Positions 1-7,889 of a stretch of DNA of 32,140 nt are shown here, piece by piece (the first letter of the stretch is position 1; each line of letters opens with the position of its first letter). The notes beneath the pieces are model-generated. The model ran no database searches and was not told the origin of the DNA. It saw nothing but the letters and a program-made list of their open reading frames with translations. The stretch comes from Planctomycetota bacterium (GTDB lineage Bacteria; Planctomycetota; Planctomycetia; Gemmatales; Gemmataceae): positions 1 through 32,140 of the forward strand of contig JACPZP010000205.1 of the NCBI GenBank assembly GCA_016195405.1, in the 5' to 3' direction. Position numbers and translations under genes: made by a program.

Positions 1-120
1 CAAAGACGCGGAAAAGCCAAGGGATTTCGAATTTTTTTGAAGAATTCTTGAACGGACGACAGGATTACGCTTGGTTAGGGACTAGCTTGGGTAGAGCGCG
101 GTCTGTCCGAAGTGGGCCGA

Positions 121-363
121 GTGCGCAAGGCGCCGGCGGTCGGTCCGGCGACGCAGAGTGACAAGAAGTTGTTGGACCGGGTCCGCGATGCGCTACGCCT
201 TTGGCATTTCAGTTTACGCAGGGAAGAATGTTATGCGAGTTGAATCTCACGTTATATGTTGGAGTGTTGCGGCTTGCGCGTCAAGGATGCGGACTGGGAG
301 CGCCAGCAAATTCTGATGCGGCAAGGCAAGGGGGTATATGAGTGTGGGACTGTGGGTCCCTGA
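121..363 (+). pseudogene. Remnant of integron-integrase-like tyrosine recombinase
   Basis: Reading from the GTG at 121, the frame gives an N-terminal stretch (163-240) with KKLLDRVRDALRLWHFSLRR then EECYAS. This matches the SAM-like core-binding start of integron integrases and related XerC/D-type recombinases. A TGA at 241-243 falls where the family has the Trp of a 'SWI' motif. The same frame then continues ISRYMLECCGLRVKDADWE and RQQILMRQGKG, which resembles the start of the catalytic domain (LRVKDvDfeR..I.vR.GKG), and stops at 361-363. The roughly 100 or more residues that normally separate these two blocks are missing, and so is everything after GKG, including the catalytic R-H-R-Y residues. 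It cannot be active. The family assignment comes from remembered motif patterns; the lesions are read directly. Confidence 0.62.
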
Positions 364-646
364 GCTTTTTGCCGCCGTAACCTTCAAATAATCAACGTCT
401 TGCGGCGACACCCTCACCGCCAAAGTGCGTGAGGCTGTGACTCCGAGTTTGGGGCTGTGGCTTCTCAGTTTGCCGGGCGCTGGGCACCGAACTCGTTTCG
501 CCGCCGTGAATTCACTTCATACGTTTCATACGTTTCATACGTTTCACCGCCGGCATTGCGTTTCACCACGTCGTGCCTGCGCGTGCAATGAAACGCATCC
601 TTGGCCTTGCCAAAGTGTATCACGACAGATGCGCGATTTGTCCTCG
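364..646. other. Intergenic region, no gene recognised
   Basis: No convincing gene lies between the recombinase remnant and the oligopeptidase frame. The only structure seen is a three-copy 9-bp tandem repeat at 516-542. A plus-strand frame running through here from 425 is antisense to the oligopeptidase gene and is not credible as a protein. Confidence 0.5.
516..542. repeat. 9-bp tandem repeat, three copies
   Basis: Three exact head-to-tail copies of TTCATACGT, followed by a diverging copy (TTCAC). It lies about 100 bp beyond the 3' side of the oligopeptidase gene. No function is evident. Confidence 0.75.
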
Positions 647-718
647 CTAATTCCGTATCCCCACCTGCCGCATCAACCACGCATATTGAAACGCCACTTC
701 GCGAAGCCGCTCGTATCG

Positions 719-2827
719 TCACGACGCCCCGCCGTGGCCGGCGCCCATGTTGCACTTGAGGAGCAGCGGATTGCCGTCCGCTTTCAGCGAGCGCATCTTC
801 GCTACATACTTGGCCGGCTCCCAGTACATGACTTGGCTGTCGTTGAGGCTTGTCGTGACCAACATCGCCGGGTACGCCTTGCGCGCCAGGTTGTCATAGG
901 GGCTATAGGAGAGCATGTAGTCGAACGCCTTCTTTTCGTTAGGGTTGCCCCATTCGAGGTATTCGCCGACGGTCAAGGGCAGGCTGGCGTCCATCATCGT
1001 GTTGATCACATCCACGAACGGCACGGCGGCGTGGACGGCCCTGAAAAGATCGGGCCGCATGTTCACGACGGCACCCATCAGCAGGCCGCCGGCGCTGCCG
1101 CCTTCAATGACCAGCCGCTCTTTGCTCGTCCAGCCGTTCTTGATCAGCCATTCGGCACAGTCGATGAAGTCGTTGAAGGTGTTCATCTTCTTCATGAGCA
1201 TGCCGTCGTCGTGCCAGGCCTCGCCCATCTCGTTGCCGCCGCGGATGTGGGCGATGACGAAGGTCATGCCGCGGTCCAGAAGAACAAGGCGGTTGCTGTT
1301 GAAGCTTGCGGGCATGCCGGCGCCGTAGGAGCCGTAGGCGTAGAGAAAGAGCGGGGCTTGGCCGTCTTTCGTCAAGCCCTTCTTGTACACGATGGATAAT
1401 GGCACCTTGACGCCGTCGCGGGCGGTGGCCCACTGGCGCTCGGTCACGTACTGGGCGGGGTCGTAGCCGGGCACCTCATTTTGCTTTCGCAAGATGCGTT
1501 CGCGCTTGGCCATGTCGTAGTCGAAGACGCTGGCCGGCGTGACCATGCTCTGATAGGTGAAGCGGAAAGTGGGCGAGGTGAATTCGGGCGTGGGCATTGG
1601 CATCGCGTCGTAAACGCTCTCGGGAAACTCGACTTCGTGCCACGCGCCGGACTTGAATTCGTGCACACGGAGATGGGCAAGCGCCGCCGCTCTCTCGAAC
1701 GCGACGAGATGATCTTGGCCCAATTCGATGCCTTGCAAGAGCACGTTCTCGCGGTGGGGGATCAACTCTTTCCAGTTGCGCGGCGACGGATCGGACACCG
1801 GCGCCGTCACCAGCCGAAAGTTCTTGGCATCCTTATTGGTGCGCAGATAAAACTGGCCGTGGCGGTGGTCGGCTTTGTACTTGTGGCCCTTCTCGCGCGG
1901 CAGTACGACCTGAAAAGTCCCTTCCGGCTGATCGGTGGCAAGGTAGCGGTTCTCCCAGGTGTCGGTGCTCCTAAGTCCGAGGAATATCATCTTCTTGTCT
2001 TTGGTGCGCCCCAAGTGGGCGGTGTAGAGCCGGTCCTTCTCCCAATAAACAGGCTCCGATTCATTGCCCAGCACAAGACGCCAAGCGATGTTGGACCGTT
2101 TAGTGATCGGGTCCTCGGTAGTATAAAAAATCGTCTTGTTGTCCGCGCACCACACAACCGAAGTGACGCGCTCGGCGGTATCCGGAAGGAGCGCGCCGGT
2201 GCGGAGATCCTTGACGAAGAGGCGATATTGGCGATAGCCGGTGGTGTCGGTCGTATACGCGAGGAGGTTGCCGTCGTCGCTGATATTGAAACTGCCGACG
2301 GAGAGAAACTTGAGGCCTTTGGCCATCTCATTGAGATCGAGCAGGACTTCCTCGGCTGCCTTGTCATCCAGAGTGCTGTCAGATCCTGCTTTTTTGCGAC
2401 AACGGACGGGATACTGCTTGCCTTCTTGCGTGCGCGAATAATAAAAGTACGGGCCATCGCGAACAGGCACGCCCACGTCGGTCTGCTTGATGTGGCCAAG
2501 CATTTCCTTGTACACGGCATCCGCGAACGGCTGGAGTTCCTTGGTCATCGCCTCGGTGTAGGCGTTTTCCGCCTCCAAATGCTTGATCGTCTCGGGATTG
2601 TTTTTCTCGCGAATCCAATGGAAGGGATCGTTGAACTTCTCGCCGTGCCACATGGAAAAGTGGTCGACTTGCTTGGCCACTGGCGCGACCGGCGTCGTCT
2701 GGCCCAGGAGCGATCGCGAATCGGCGAGCGCCAATAACGCGAATAGAACGAAGAATGCAAAGCGCGGCTGACGGCGCCGTTGCACGTCAAGCTTCTGCGC
2801 CATGCGAGAGTTTTTCATACTATTCAT
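719..2827 (-). CDS. Exported prolyl oligopeptidase (S9A), truncated by an in-frame TGA
   Basis: A serine peptidase of the prolyl oligopeptidase/oligopeptidase B family (S9A), which cleaves short peptides. The 702-residue product has a hydrophobic N-terminal segment ending near LLGQ, which reads as a signal peptide, so it probably acts in the periplasm. Next come the N-terminal propeller region and the alpha/beta-hydrolase domain. The catalytic triad is visible: Ser578 in GGSAGG, Asp663 in SLNDS and His698 in GAGHGG. The ATG at 2827 has GGGAG at 2836-2840 upstream. The frame ends at a TGA (719-721) only four residues after the catalytic His. Beyond it the same frame continues RYERLREVAFQYAW... 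to a TAG at 647-649, exactly the C-terminal helix expected in the family after 'GGxSG'. The gene is therefore probably a recent nonsense mutant, or this base is a sequence error. The family call is firm; whether the truncated enzyme folds is unknown. Confidence 0.9.
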   Translation of the reverse strand: MNSMKNSRMAQKLDVQRRRQPRFAFFVLFALLALADSRSLLGQTTPVAPVAKQVDHFSMWHGEKFNDPFHWIREKNNPETIKHLEAENAYTEAMTKELQPFADAVYKEMLGHIKQTDVGVPVRDGPYFYYSRTQEGKQYPVRCRKKAGSDSTLDDKAAEEVLLDLNEMAKGLKFLSVGSFNISDDGNLLAYTTDTTGYRQYRLFVKDLRTGALLPDTAERVTSVVWCADNKTIFYTTEDPITKRSNIAWRLVLGNESEPVYWEKDRLYTAHLGRTKDKKMIFLGLRSTDTWENRYLATDQPEGTFQVVLPREKGHKYKADHRHGQFYLRTNKDAKNFRLVTAPVSDPSPRNWKELIPHRENVLLQGIELGQDHLVAFERAAALAHLRVHEFKSGAWHEVEFPESVYDAMPMPTPEFTSPTFRFTYQSMVTPASVFDYDMAKRERILRKQNEVPGYDPAQYVTERQWATARDGVKVPLSIVYKKGLTKDGQAPLFLYAYGSYGAGMPASFNSNRLVLLDRGMTFVIAHIRGGNEMGEAWHDDGMLMKKMNTFNDFIDCAEWLIKNGWTSKERLVIEGGSAGGLLMGAVVNMRPDLFRAVHAAVPFVDVINTMMDASLPLTVGEYLEWGNPNEKKAFDYMLSYSPYDNLARKAYPAMLVTTSLNDSQVMYWEPAKYVAKMRSLKADGNPLLLKCNMGAGHGGAS

Positions 2828-2863
2828 TGTTCAATCTCCCTTGCAAACCCGTTCCTCGTGGAT

Positions 2864-2925
2864 GCGGTCACAAATTGTGACCGCTTCTGGGTCTCACTGT
2901 CCGATCCGGTCACAAAATGTGACCG
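2864..2925. promoter_or_regulatory. Twin GGTCACA-N3-TGTGACC palindromes, likely operator pair
   Basis: Two near-identical palindromes: one with 9-bp arms and a 3-bp centre (2864-2884), the other with 8-bp arms (2907-2925). Both have the core GGTCACA-N3-TGTGACC. Their centres, 2874 and 2916, are 42 bp apart, about four helical turns, so both would face the same side of the DNA. They sit 37-98 bp upstream of the oligopeptidase start, in its promoter or leader. This is what a pair of dimer-binding operators looks like. The cognate regulator is not known. A dispersed repeat is the alternative. Confidence 0.55.
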
Positions 2926-3198
2926 CAAGCCCTTGGCTTCCTCAAACTCGGGTTCAAAGCTTCAGTTGAATGCCCTGTGTTTCGAGGGTCAATTGTATTG
3001 GCGAGTTATCCATCTGTCGTAGAACTGGTTGGAGCATTCCTCCGCCTCGAAAGATCGGGAGCATTCTGTTTCGCGGGAAATTGCAGGCCGAAAAATCCGT
3101 GTAAAGCTTCGTTTGGAGCCCGAGCCGACGTTTTTGCTAATGACTCGGGAGTTTCAGTGGATCAACGAGTTTCCATTCAATCGCTCAACGGTTTTGGC
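2926..3198. other. Intergenic region, no gene recognised
   Basis: This lies between the promoter side of the oligopeptidase gene and the 3' end of the SGNH-like gene. Short open frames occur on the plus strand (for example 2977-3249), but they have no recognisable domain, no clear ribosome binding site, and they overlap the end of the SGNH-like gene. I see nothing else here. Confidence 0.45.
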
Positions 3199-4323
3199 TC
3201 AGCGTTCGTGTTGCCCGGTCCAAGCGGGGACGATCAATTCCGTTCCTAGCTTATGGCTAAAAGGAGCGCGAGCGTCCTCGACGGCATGATGATGATCGCG
3301 AAACGCCTGGTCCGGAAGGGCCTGCCGATAGTCCACGTAACGGCAATGAAAGTTCTGCGTGAGCCGGCCGAGACACTCCTGAAAGCGCTGCTCGATCTCC
3401 GGCGTATAGCAGGCGCGGTGCGTGCTTGCTAATGGCGGCGTGTAGAGAATGACCTCGACGCCGTCCTCGCGACACCGTGTCAGCAGGCGTTCGAGGGCGG
3501 CAACGCTGTTTCCTCCAGGCTGATAATCCCGCAATTCGCGCTTGACCACGGAAGCGTCCAGTTCGCGATCGCGCATGCCATCCGCTTTTTGGAGGCCTCC
3601 GAGGACTCGATCCCAATTCACGGCCTTCGGCTCGATACGTGGAGTGGGTGGTGCAGTTTGAACTGCTTGTGGTGGCTGCGGAGTCTCAATCTCGGGAACC
3701 TGCGTTTTCTGGGCAGCGATGATCGGAGGCCGCGGAGCAAACCAACCGCCGACTTCTTCCGCGAGCTTCCTTTGGATCGCGTCGCGATGGGCGAACTGCG
3801 CCAGGAAACGGGTTCCGAATAAGCGCATGAGATTCCCCGTTGCGACCACTTCCGAAAGATGGCTCGGCACGTCGTTCCAGGCGAAATACCATTGCAGGTG
3901 GATCGGCAGCCAGCGGTTGTAACGGTTGAGGTTCTCCGGGCAGACTTCGATCAGGGCATGGTGCGGTCGGACGTCGCGGCTCAAGAGCTGGACCTGCATG
4001 CGATCGAAGATCTCGGCGTCGCCGGCCGGAACGCTGGCGTTGAAAAAGCGAGCGCTCCGGTCGCCGCTAGCTTGGCGAACCAGCTGGGAAATGGTTACGT
4101 CGTCAAGGAGGCAGCCGGAGCGAGAGCTTCCGAGGCAAATCATTCCCGGCGCTGGCAAGCAGTGAGCGGCGTTTTCGACCTGGAGATGGTACATCGGGCA
4201 ACGAAGCTGCGGCCAACCGTAGTCGAGAAGTGCGCTGGCAAGGACTTGAACGCCCGCAAACGCGATCAAAGCCGAGAGAAGCACGCGCCGGCCCCGCTTC
4301 TGACGCCGCCTAGTCCGTGCCAT
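3199..4323 (-). CDS. SGNH-hydrolase-like partner of MBOAT acyltransferase
   Basis: A 374-residue protein with a basic start and one membrane segment at about residues 14-34, so it is probably anchored with its domain outside the cytoplasm. GSSRSG at 65-70 fits the block I Ser of SGNH/AlgJ-AlgX-type proteins. Near the C-terminus DHHH followed by A..FSHKL fits the Asp-x-x-His of block V. Such proteins work with MBOAT membrane acyltransferases to O-acetylate exported polysaccharides or other cell-surface polymers. The gene starts 22 bp after the MBOAT stop, so the two are almost certainly one operon with MBOAT first. The frame is open upstream to 4584, but the ATG at 4323 is preferred because AAGGAGAGGAG (4325-4335) lies directly before it and the longer frame would overlap the MBOAT gene. 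The polymer substrate cannot be told from sequence. Confidence 0.75.
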   Translation of the reverse strand: MARTRRRQKRGRRVLLSALIAFAGVQVLASALLDYGWPQLRCPMYHLQVENAAHCLPAPGMICLGSSRSGCLLDDVTISQLVRQASGDRSARFFNASVPAGDAEIFDRMQVQLLSRDVRPHHALIEVCPENLNRYNRWLPIHLQWYFAWNDVPSHLSEVVATGNLMRLFGTRFLAQFAHRDAIQRKLAEEVGGWFAPRPPIIAAQKTQVPEIETPQPPQAVQTAPPTPRIEPKAVNWDRVLGGLQKADGMRDRELDASVVKRELRDYQPGGNSVAALERLLTRCREDGVEVILYTPPLASTHRACYTPEIEQRFQECLGRLTQNFHCRYVDYRQALPDQAFRDHHHAVEDARAPFSHKLGTELIVPAWTGQHER

Positions 4324-4324
4324 G

Positions 4325-4335
4325 CTCCTCTCCTT
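4325..4335 (-). promoter_or_regulatory. Strong ribosome binding site fixing the SGNH start
   Basis: On the minus strand this reads AAGGAGAGGAG immediately before the ATG at 4323. It is a near-ideal purine-rich Shine-Dalgarno stretch. It decides against the longer frame that would start inside the MBOAT gene. Confidence 0.75.
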
Positions 4336-4345
4336 CAACGAGAAC

Positions 4346-5752
4346 TTAAAACTGAAAGTAAATAAAGGTTCGGGTGATGATCGGATACAAGCCGAGCGTA
4401 GTGGCGAGCAAGCCGGCCAGAGCCGCGCCCATAATCGGCGCCGGAACGCGTCGCTCGAAACGGAGCAGATTGACCCGCGTCCCGAAAAGGTGACCTGCGA
4501 ACGTGGTCGCCAAGCAAAGCCAAACGAGCACCGCCGCGCCCGGCGCAAGCGTTTCACCATCAGTCGGCCAAGCCATGCGCGCAAGCACGACTTGGGCGTC
4601 GGCGAGGCACTGGGCCCTGAAAAAGACCCAACCGATGCACACGAGGAGAAACGTCGTGACGATGGCGAGCGGACGCCAGAACGGCTGCGTTAGGAGTCCC
4701 AGACGTTCCCGGATTCGCCCGACTACGAGCAAGAAGCCGTGGTAGGCGCCCCAAACGAGAAATGTCCAGTTGGCGCCGTGCCACAAGCCGCCCAACAGCA
4801 TCACCACCATCAGATTTCTGCAGGCGGCGGCGAAGCCGGCGCGATTGCCGCCGAGCGGCAGATAGAGGTAATCGCGCAGCCACGTCGACAGCGAAATGTG
4901 CCAGCGCCGCCAGAACGCGCTCATGCTGGCCGCCAGGTACGGGAATCGGAAATTAACGGGCAGCTTGAATCCGAGGGTGTGCGCCAGACCGATGCCCATG
5001 TCGGAGTAACCTGAGAAATCGCAGTAGATTTGCACGGCATAGGCAAGCACCGCGAGCCAAAGTGCGCCCGAGCCGAACGTCGTCGGGTTGGCGAAGACGG
5101 GATCGACAACCTGCTGGCCAAGATGATCCGCGATGATCGATTTCTTGAATAGGCCGATGAGAAAGAGCCGCATGCCCAAGTGAAGCCGCTCCCAACTGAA
5201 GCGTTTGGGCCGAGCCAGTTGGGGCAGGAAATGGTAAGGCCTCACAATTGGGCCGGCGATTAGGTGCGGGAAGAACATGATGAACAAGGCGTAATCGAGA
5301 GGATTGCGCGCCGCTTTGGTCCTTCCGCGGTAAACGTCAACAATGTAGCTGATCGTTTCAAACGTATAGAACGAAATGCCTAAAGGGAGAATGATGTCGA
5401 GGGTCGGCCGCGAAAACGGCATTTCGAAGACGCCAAAGACCAAGTGCACGTTGTCGAGGAAGAAGTTGGCGTATTTGAAAAAGAAGAGCAGGCCGAGATT
5501 GATGGCGATGCTGCCGATGAGTAGTGATTTCCGCACTCTGGGCGATTTGCTCTCTTCGATGATCAAGGCAGCGGCGTAATCGATGGAGGCGGAAAACAGG
5601 ATCAGCAAGATGAGCCACGGATTCCAGAGCATGTAAAATGCGCAACTTGCCAGAAGCAGCCAGACCATTCGCCAGCGATGCGGCCGGAGGGCCCAGTAGA
5701 CGGGAAAGACCACGGCGAAGAAAAGCAGAAAACCGGAAGTCTGAAACTGCAC
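4346..5752 (-). CDS. MBOAT family membrane O-acyltransferase
   Basis: A 468-residue polytopic membrane protein of the MBOAT family (AlgI/PatA-like). It moves acyl, usually acetyl, groups across the membrane for modification of exported polymers. Visible family signatures are ILPLGISFYTFETISYIVDV at about 121-140, YCDFSGYSDMGIG at about 243-255, FWRRWHISLSTWLRDYLYLP at about 280-299, and LGGLWHGANW, where His325 is the conserved catalytic residue. Length is typical. The start is a GTG at 5752 with AGGGTG a few bases upstream; no in-frame ATG precedes it. The SGNH-like gene follows after 22 bp, the usual AlgI plus AlgJ/X-type pairing. It is divergent from the toxin-antitoxin pair across about 140 bp. 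Confidence 0.93.
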   Translation of the reverse strand: MQFQTSGFLLFFAVVFPVYWALRPHRWRMVWLLLASCAFYMLWNPWLILLILFSASIDYAAALIIEESKSPRVRKSLLIGSIAINLGLLFFFKYANFFLDNVHLVFGVFEMPFSRPTLDIILPLGISFYTFETISYIVDVYRGRTKAARNPLDYALFIMFFPHLIAGPIVRPYHFLPQLARPKRFSWERLHLGMRLFLIGLFKKSIIADHLGQQVVDPVFANPTTFGSGALWLAVLAYAVQIYCDFSGYSDMGIGLAHTLGFKLPVNFRFPYLAASMSAFWRRWHISLSTWLRDYLYLPLGGNRAGFAAACRNLMVVMLLGGLWHGANWTFLVWGAYHGFLLVVGRIRERLGLLTQPFWRPLAIVTTFLLVCIGWVFFRAQCLADAQVVLARMAWPTDGETLAPGAAVLVWLCLATTFAGHLFGTRVNLLRFERRVPAPIMGAALAGLLATTLGLYPIITRTFIYFQF

Positions 5753-5892
5753 GCGGCACCCTGCGAGACAGACGAGACTCTTAATCCGGAATGGATAACA
5801 TTGGTTGCGAACAGATACAAGCGAAGCCCGCTGGCCCCGTTCGTGAGTTTATTGTAATATAATTCAAACCGACCCACAGACGGGGGTTGCGC

Positions 5893-6185
5893 GTGGCAGA
5901 GCCGTTCGAGCCGCTAATCATCTGGGATTTGGAGCAAGATCCCGATGGGAACTATCTCCACATTGTAGACGAACATGGCATTACGCAGGAGGAGGTGTGG
6001 GACGTGATGAGTAACCCGAAAAATCCAACGGTGCCCAGTGACTCAACCGGGCGGCCATCAACATTCGGGTGGACCAAATCAGGAAAGTACATTTTGGTGT
6101 TTGGGAGCATGTCGATGACGACCCGCGCACAATCAAGCCCGTGACCGCTTATGAAGTCCCTCCGCCCCGGAGGAAAAAACGATGA
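5893..6185 (+). pseudogene. BrnT-like toxin gene with a one-base frameshift
   Basis: The frame from GTG 5893 (GGGGG at 5882-5886 upstream) gives a small protein with IIWDLEQD, DEHGITQEEVWDVM and GRPSTFGWTKSGKYILV. These fit the BrnT/RelE-fold toxin families (RNA-cleaving toxins). After codon 6097-6099 the frame changes to unrelated sequence and stops at 6142-6144. Re-reading G6099 (a -1 shift) restores VWEHVDDDPRTIKPVTAYEV and a basic tail, ending at a TGA (6183-6185). That TGA overlaps the XRE gene's ATG as ATGA. One base therefore seems to have been lost near 6096-6102 by mutation or sequence error. There is no classical slippery heptamer. The family name is a motif-level judgement; BrnT versus another DUF4258-like group is open. 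Confidence 0.62.
6169..6173 (+). promoter_or_regulatory. GGAGG ribosome binding site for the XRE gene
   Basis: GGAGG ends 8 bases before the ATG at 6182 and lies inside the end of the restored toxin frame. It supports translation of the antitoxin coupled to, but possibly independent of, the toxin. Confidence 0.75.
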
Positions 6186-6565
6186 TCCGACACGTGCATC
6201 GAAAATCACGACGAACACACAAGGAAGCAGCCCGTTTGCGCGCCGACCGTGAACGTTACCAGCGCGAAAAACCGAGTCTCCAACAACTCCTTGCCGAAGG
6301 CGGCCACAAACAGTTTGTTCCGCTCGGCGAATTGATGTTCATCCATCAAGTGATGGCGTCACTCAAACAGGAACGCGAGCGCCAAGGCTTGACTCTCACG
6401 GCTTTGTCGAAACGCACTGGGATTGACCAGGCGGCCCTCTCCAAGCTGGAAACCGGGCACAATGGCAATCCAACTTTGGCAACCTTATACCGTATCGCAC
6501 TTGCCTTAAATAAGGTGATTGCGTGCGTGCTTCAGGAAGCGCCGGCCGAGGACTCGACTCGATAA
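6182..6565 (+). CDS. XRE-family antitoxin or regulator
   Basis: A 127-residue protein with a very basic N-terminal 45 residues (many Arg/Lys) and a C-terminal XRE/Cro-type helix-turn-helix at about 57-113. The core is LTALSKRTGIDQAALSKLET, followed by NPTLATLYRIALALN. It probably binds DNA as a dimer and represses its own promoter. Position and overlap argue that it is the antitoxin of the upstream BrnT-like toxin: the restored toxin frame and this ATG share ATGA, with GGAGG 8 bp upstream. The usual BrnT partner is BrnA, so an XRE partner is a variant pairing. The gene itself is intact. Antitoxin function is inferred; the DNA-binding domain is clear. Confidence 0.85.
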   Translation: MIRHVHRKSRRTHKEAARLRADRERYQREKPSLQQLLAEGGHKQFVPLGELMFIHQVMASLKQERERQGLTLTALSKRTGIDQAALSKLETGHNGNPTLATLYRIALALNKVIACVLQEAPAEDSTR

Positions 6566-6599
6566 GCCCTGACTTGCGGTTGCGGCAACGAGATTGAGA

Positions 6600-7889
6600 T
6601 TAACCCACGAAGCTCTTCATCACCACGGCAGCGTTTTGGCCGCCGAAGCCGAAGCTGGTAGAGACGCCGACTCGGGCCGGCATTTCGCGGGCGGTGTTGG
6701 GGACGTAGTCAAGATCGCAGATGGGATCCTTCTGCTCTTGATTGATTGTGGGCGGCAGCACCTTTTCTTGCAAAGTCAAAGCGAGCGCAATGGCTTCCAC
6801 CGCGCCGGCCGCTCCGATCAAATGCCCGACCATCGACTTGATTGACGACAAAGGCAGCGCCTTGGCGCCGTCGCCGAAGACCTGCTTGACCGCCTTGGTT
6901 TCCATTTCGTCGTTAAGGCGCGTGCTGGTACCGTGGGCGTTAATGTAGTCAACGTCTTGGGGATCGACGCGGGCCTCGCGGAGCGCTTCCCGGATGGCAC
7001 GGGCGGCGCCGCGGGCGGACGGATCGGGCTTGGTGGCGGCATAAGCGTCGAAGCTGGTGCCGAGCCCAAGCACCTCCGCGTAAATCACGGCCCCGCGCTT
7101 CTTCGCATGTTCCAGTTCTTCCAGCACCAGGACACCAGCGCCCTCGCCAAGGACAAATCCGTCGCGCCGGCCGTCGAAGGGCCGCGACACCTCCGACGGC
7201 GGCCGCTCCGATTGGCTCAATGCTCCGAGCGCGGTGTAGGCGAGGATCAATAGCGGGTCGATCCGGCTGTCGGCGCCGCCGGCCAAAACGATTTCGGCGT
7301 CGTCGCGGGCCACCAGTCGGAAGGCCTCTCCGACAGCTTGAGTTCCTGCAGTGCATGCCGTGGTGTTGGTGCTGTTAGGCCCTTGAATGTTGAAAGCCAG
7401 CGAGATGTGGGCGGCCACCATGTTGGGCAGATATTTGAGAATCCACAGGGGAAAAAGCGCTTCGGCGCCCTTCTGACCGAGGCGGCGGGTTTGAAGCTGT
7501 CCCTCCGCGTTGCAGGATTGCACGAGGGCTGGCGTGAGTTCAGGAAGATCGACGGGAACGATGCCCGTCCCCATAACCACGCCGATGCGTTCCGGATTCT
7601 CCTGTTCGATATCGAGGCCCGAGTCTTGCAAACCCAGCCCCGCCGCTCCGACCGCGAAGCGCATGGCTCGGCTCATGATCTTGAGGCTCTTGCGTTGACT
7701 TGGGGGAAGGAAGGGAGCGGGATCGAAATCATGCACCTCGGCCGCGATCTTGACGGGGTGCCCGCTCGCATCGAAGCTGCGAATCGGTCCCACGCCGCTG
7801 CGACCGTTCAAGCAAGCCGACCAGAACGCCTCCTTGCCGATTCCGTTGGGGGCCACCACACCCAGCCCGGTGACGACAACTCTGCGCAT
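6600..7889 (-). CDS. fabF: Beta-ketoacyl-ACP synthase II (FabF-like)
   Basis: A condensing enzyme that elongates acyl-ACP with malonyl-ACP in fatty acid synthesis, cytoplasmic. At 429 residues it has the normal length. The N-terminus RRVVVTGLGVVAPNGIG is typical. The Cys-His-His triad is present: Cys179 in TTACTAGTQ, His319 in NAHGTST, His356 in KSMVGHLIGAAG, with Lys351. DGFVLGEGAGVLVLEELEHA and FGFGGQNA complete the fold. The frame extends to GTGs at 7901 and 7907, but the ATG at 7889 starts exactly at the family N-terminus and has GAAGGTG about 10 bases upstream. It stands alone with no acpP or fabG neighbour. Planctomycetes often carry several FabF paralogues, so this could serve a special lipid or polyketide-like route instead of housekeeping synthesis. 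Confidence 0.92.
   Translation of the reverse strand: MRRVVVTGLGVVAPNGIGKEAFWSACLNGRSGVGPIRSFDASGHPVKIAAEVHDFDPAPFLPPSQRKSLKIMSRAMRFAVGAAGLGLQDSGLDIEQENPERIGVVMGTGIVPVDLPELTPALVQSCNAEGQLQTRRLGQKGAEALFPLWILKYLPNMVAAHISLAFNIQGPNSTNTTACTAGTQAVGEAFRLVARDDAEIVLAGGADSRIDPLLILAYTALGALSQSERPPSEVSRPFDGRRDGFVLGEGAGVLVLEELEHAKKRGAVIYAEVLGLGTSFDAYAATKPDPSARGAARAIREALREARVDPQDVDYINAHGTSTRLNDEMETKAVKQVFGDGAKALPLSSIKSMVGHLIGAAGAVEAIALALTLQEKVLPPTINQEQKDPICDLDYVPNTAREMPARVGVSTSFGFGGQNAAVVMKSFVG

Noticed and set aside
719..721. UGA recoding to an amino acid in this genome
   Set aside because: Several intact genes here (for example xylA and the HEAT/propeller gene) end in TGA, and no selenocysteine hairpin or Cys context is evident, so a plain nonsense change or sequence error is more likely.
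425..1399. 324-residue plus-strand open frame
   Set aside because: Antisense to the oligopeptidase gene; low-complexity composition, no domain, no ribosome binding site. The GC-rich opposite strand explains its length.
1481..2737. 418-residue plus-strand open frame
   Set aside because: Lies wholly antisense to the oligopeptidase, whose catalytic motifs are clear on the other strand.
4324..4584. Longer start for the SGNH-like gene
   Set aside because: The extension overlaps the MBOAT gene, lacks family character and ignores the strong ribosome binding site at 4325-4335.
6096..6102. Programmed -1 frameshift in the toxin gene
   Set aside because: No classical slippery heptamer and no obvious downstream structure were seen, so a one-base loss is simpler.
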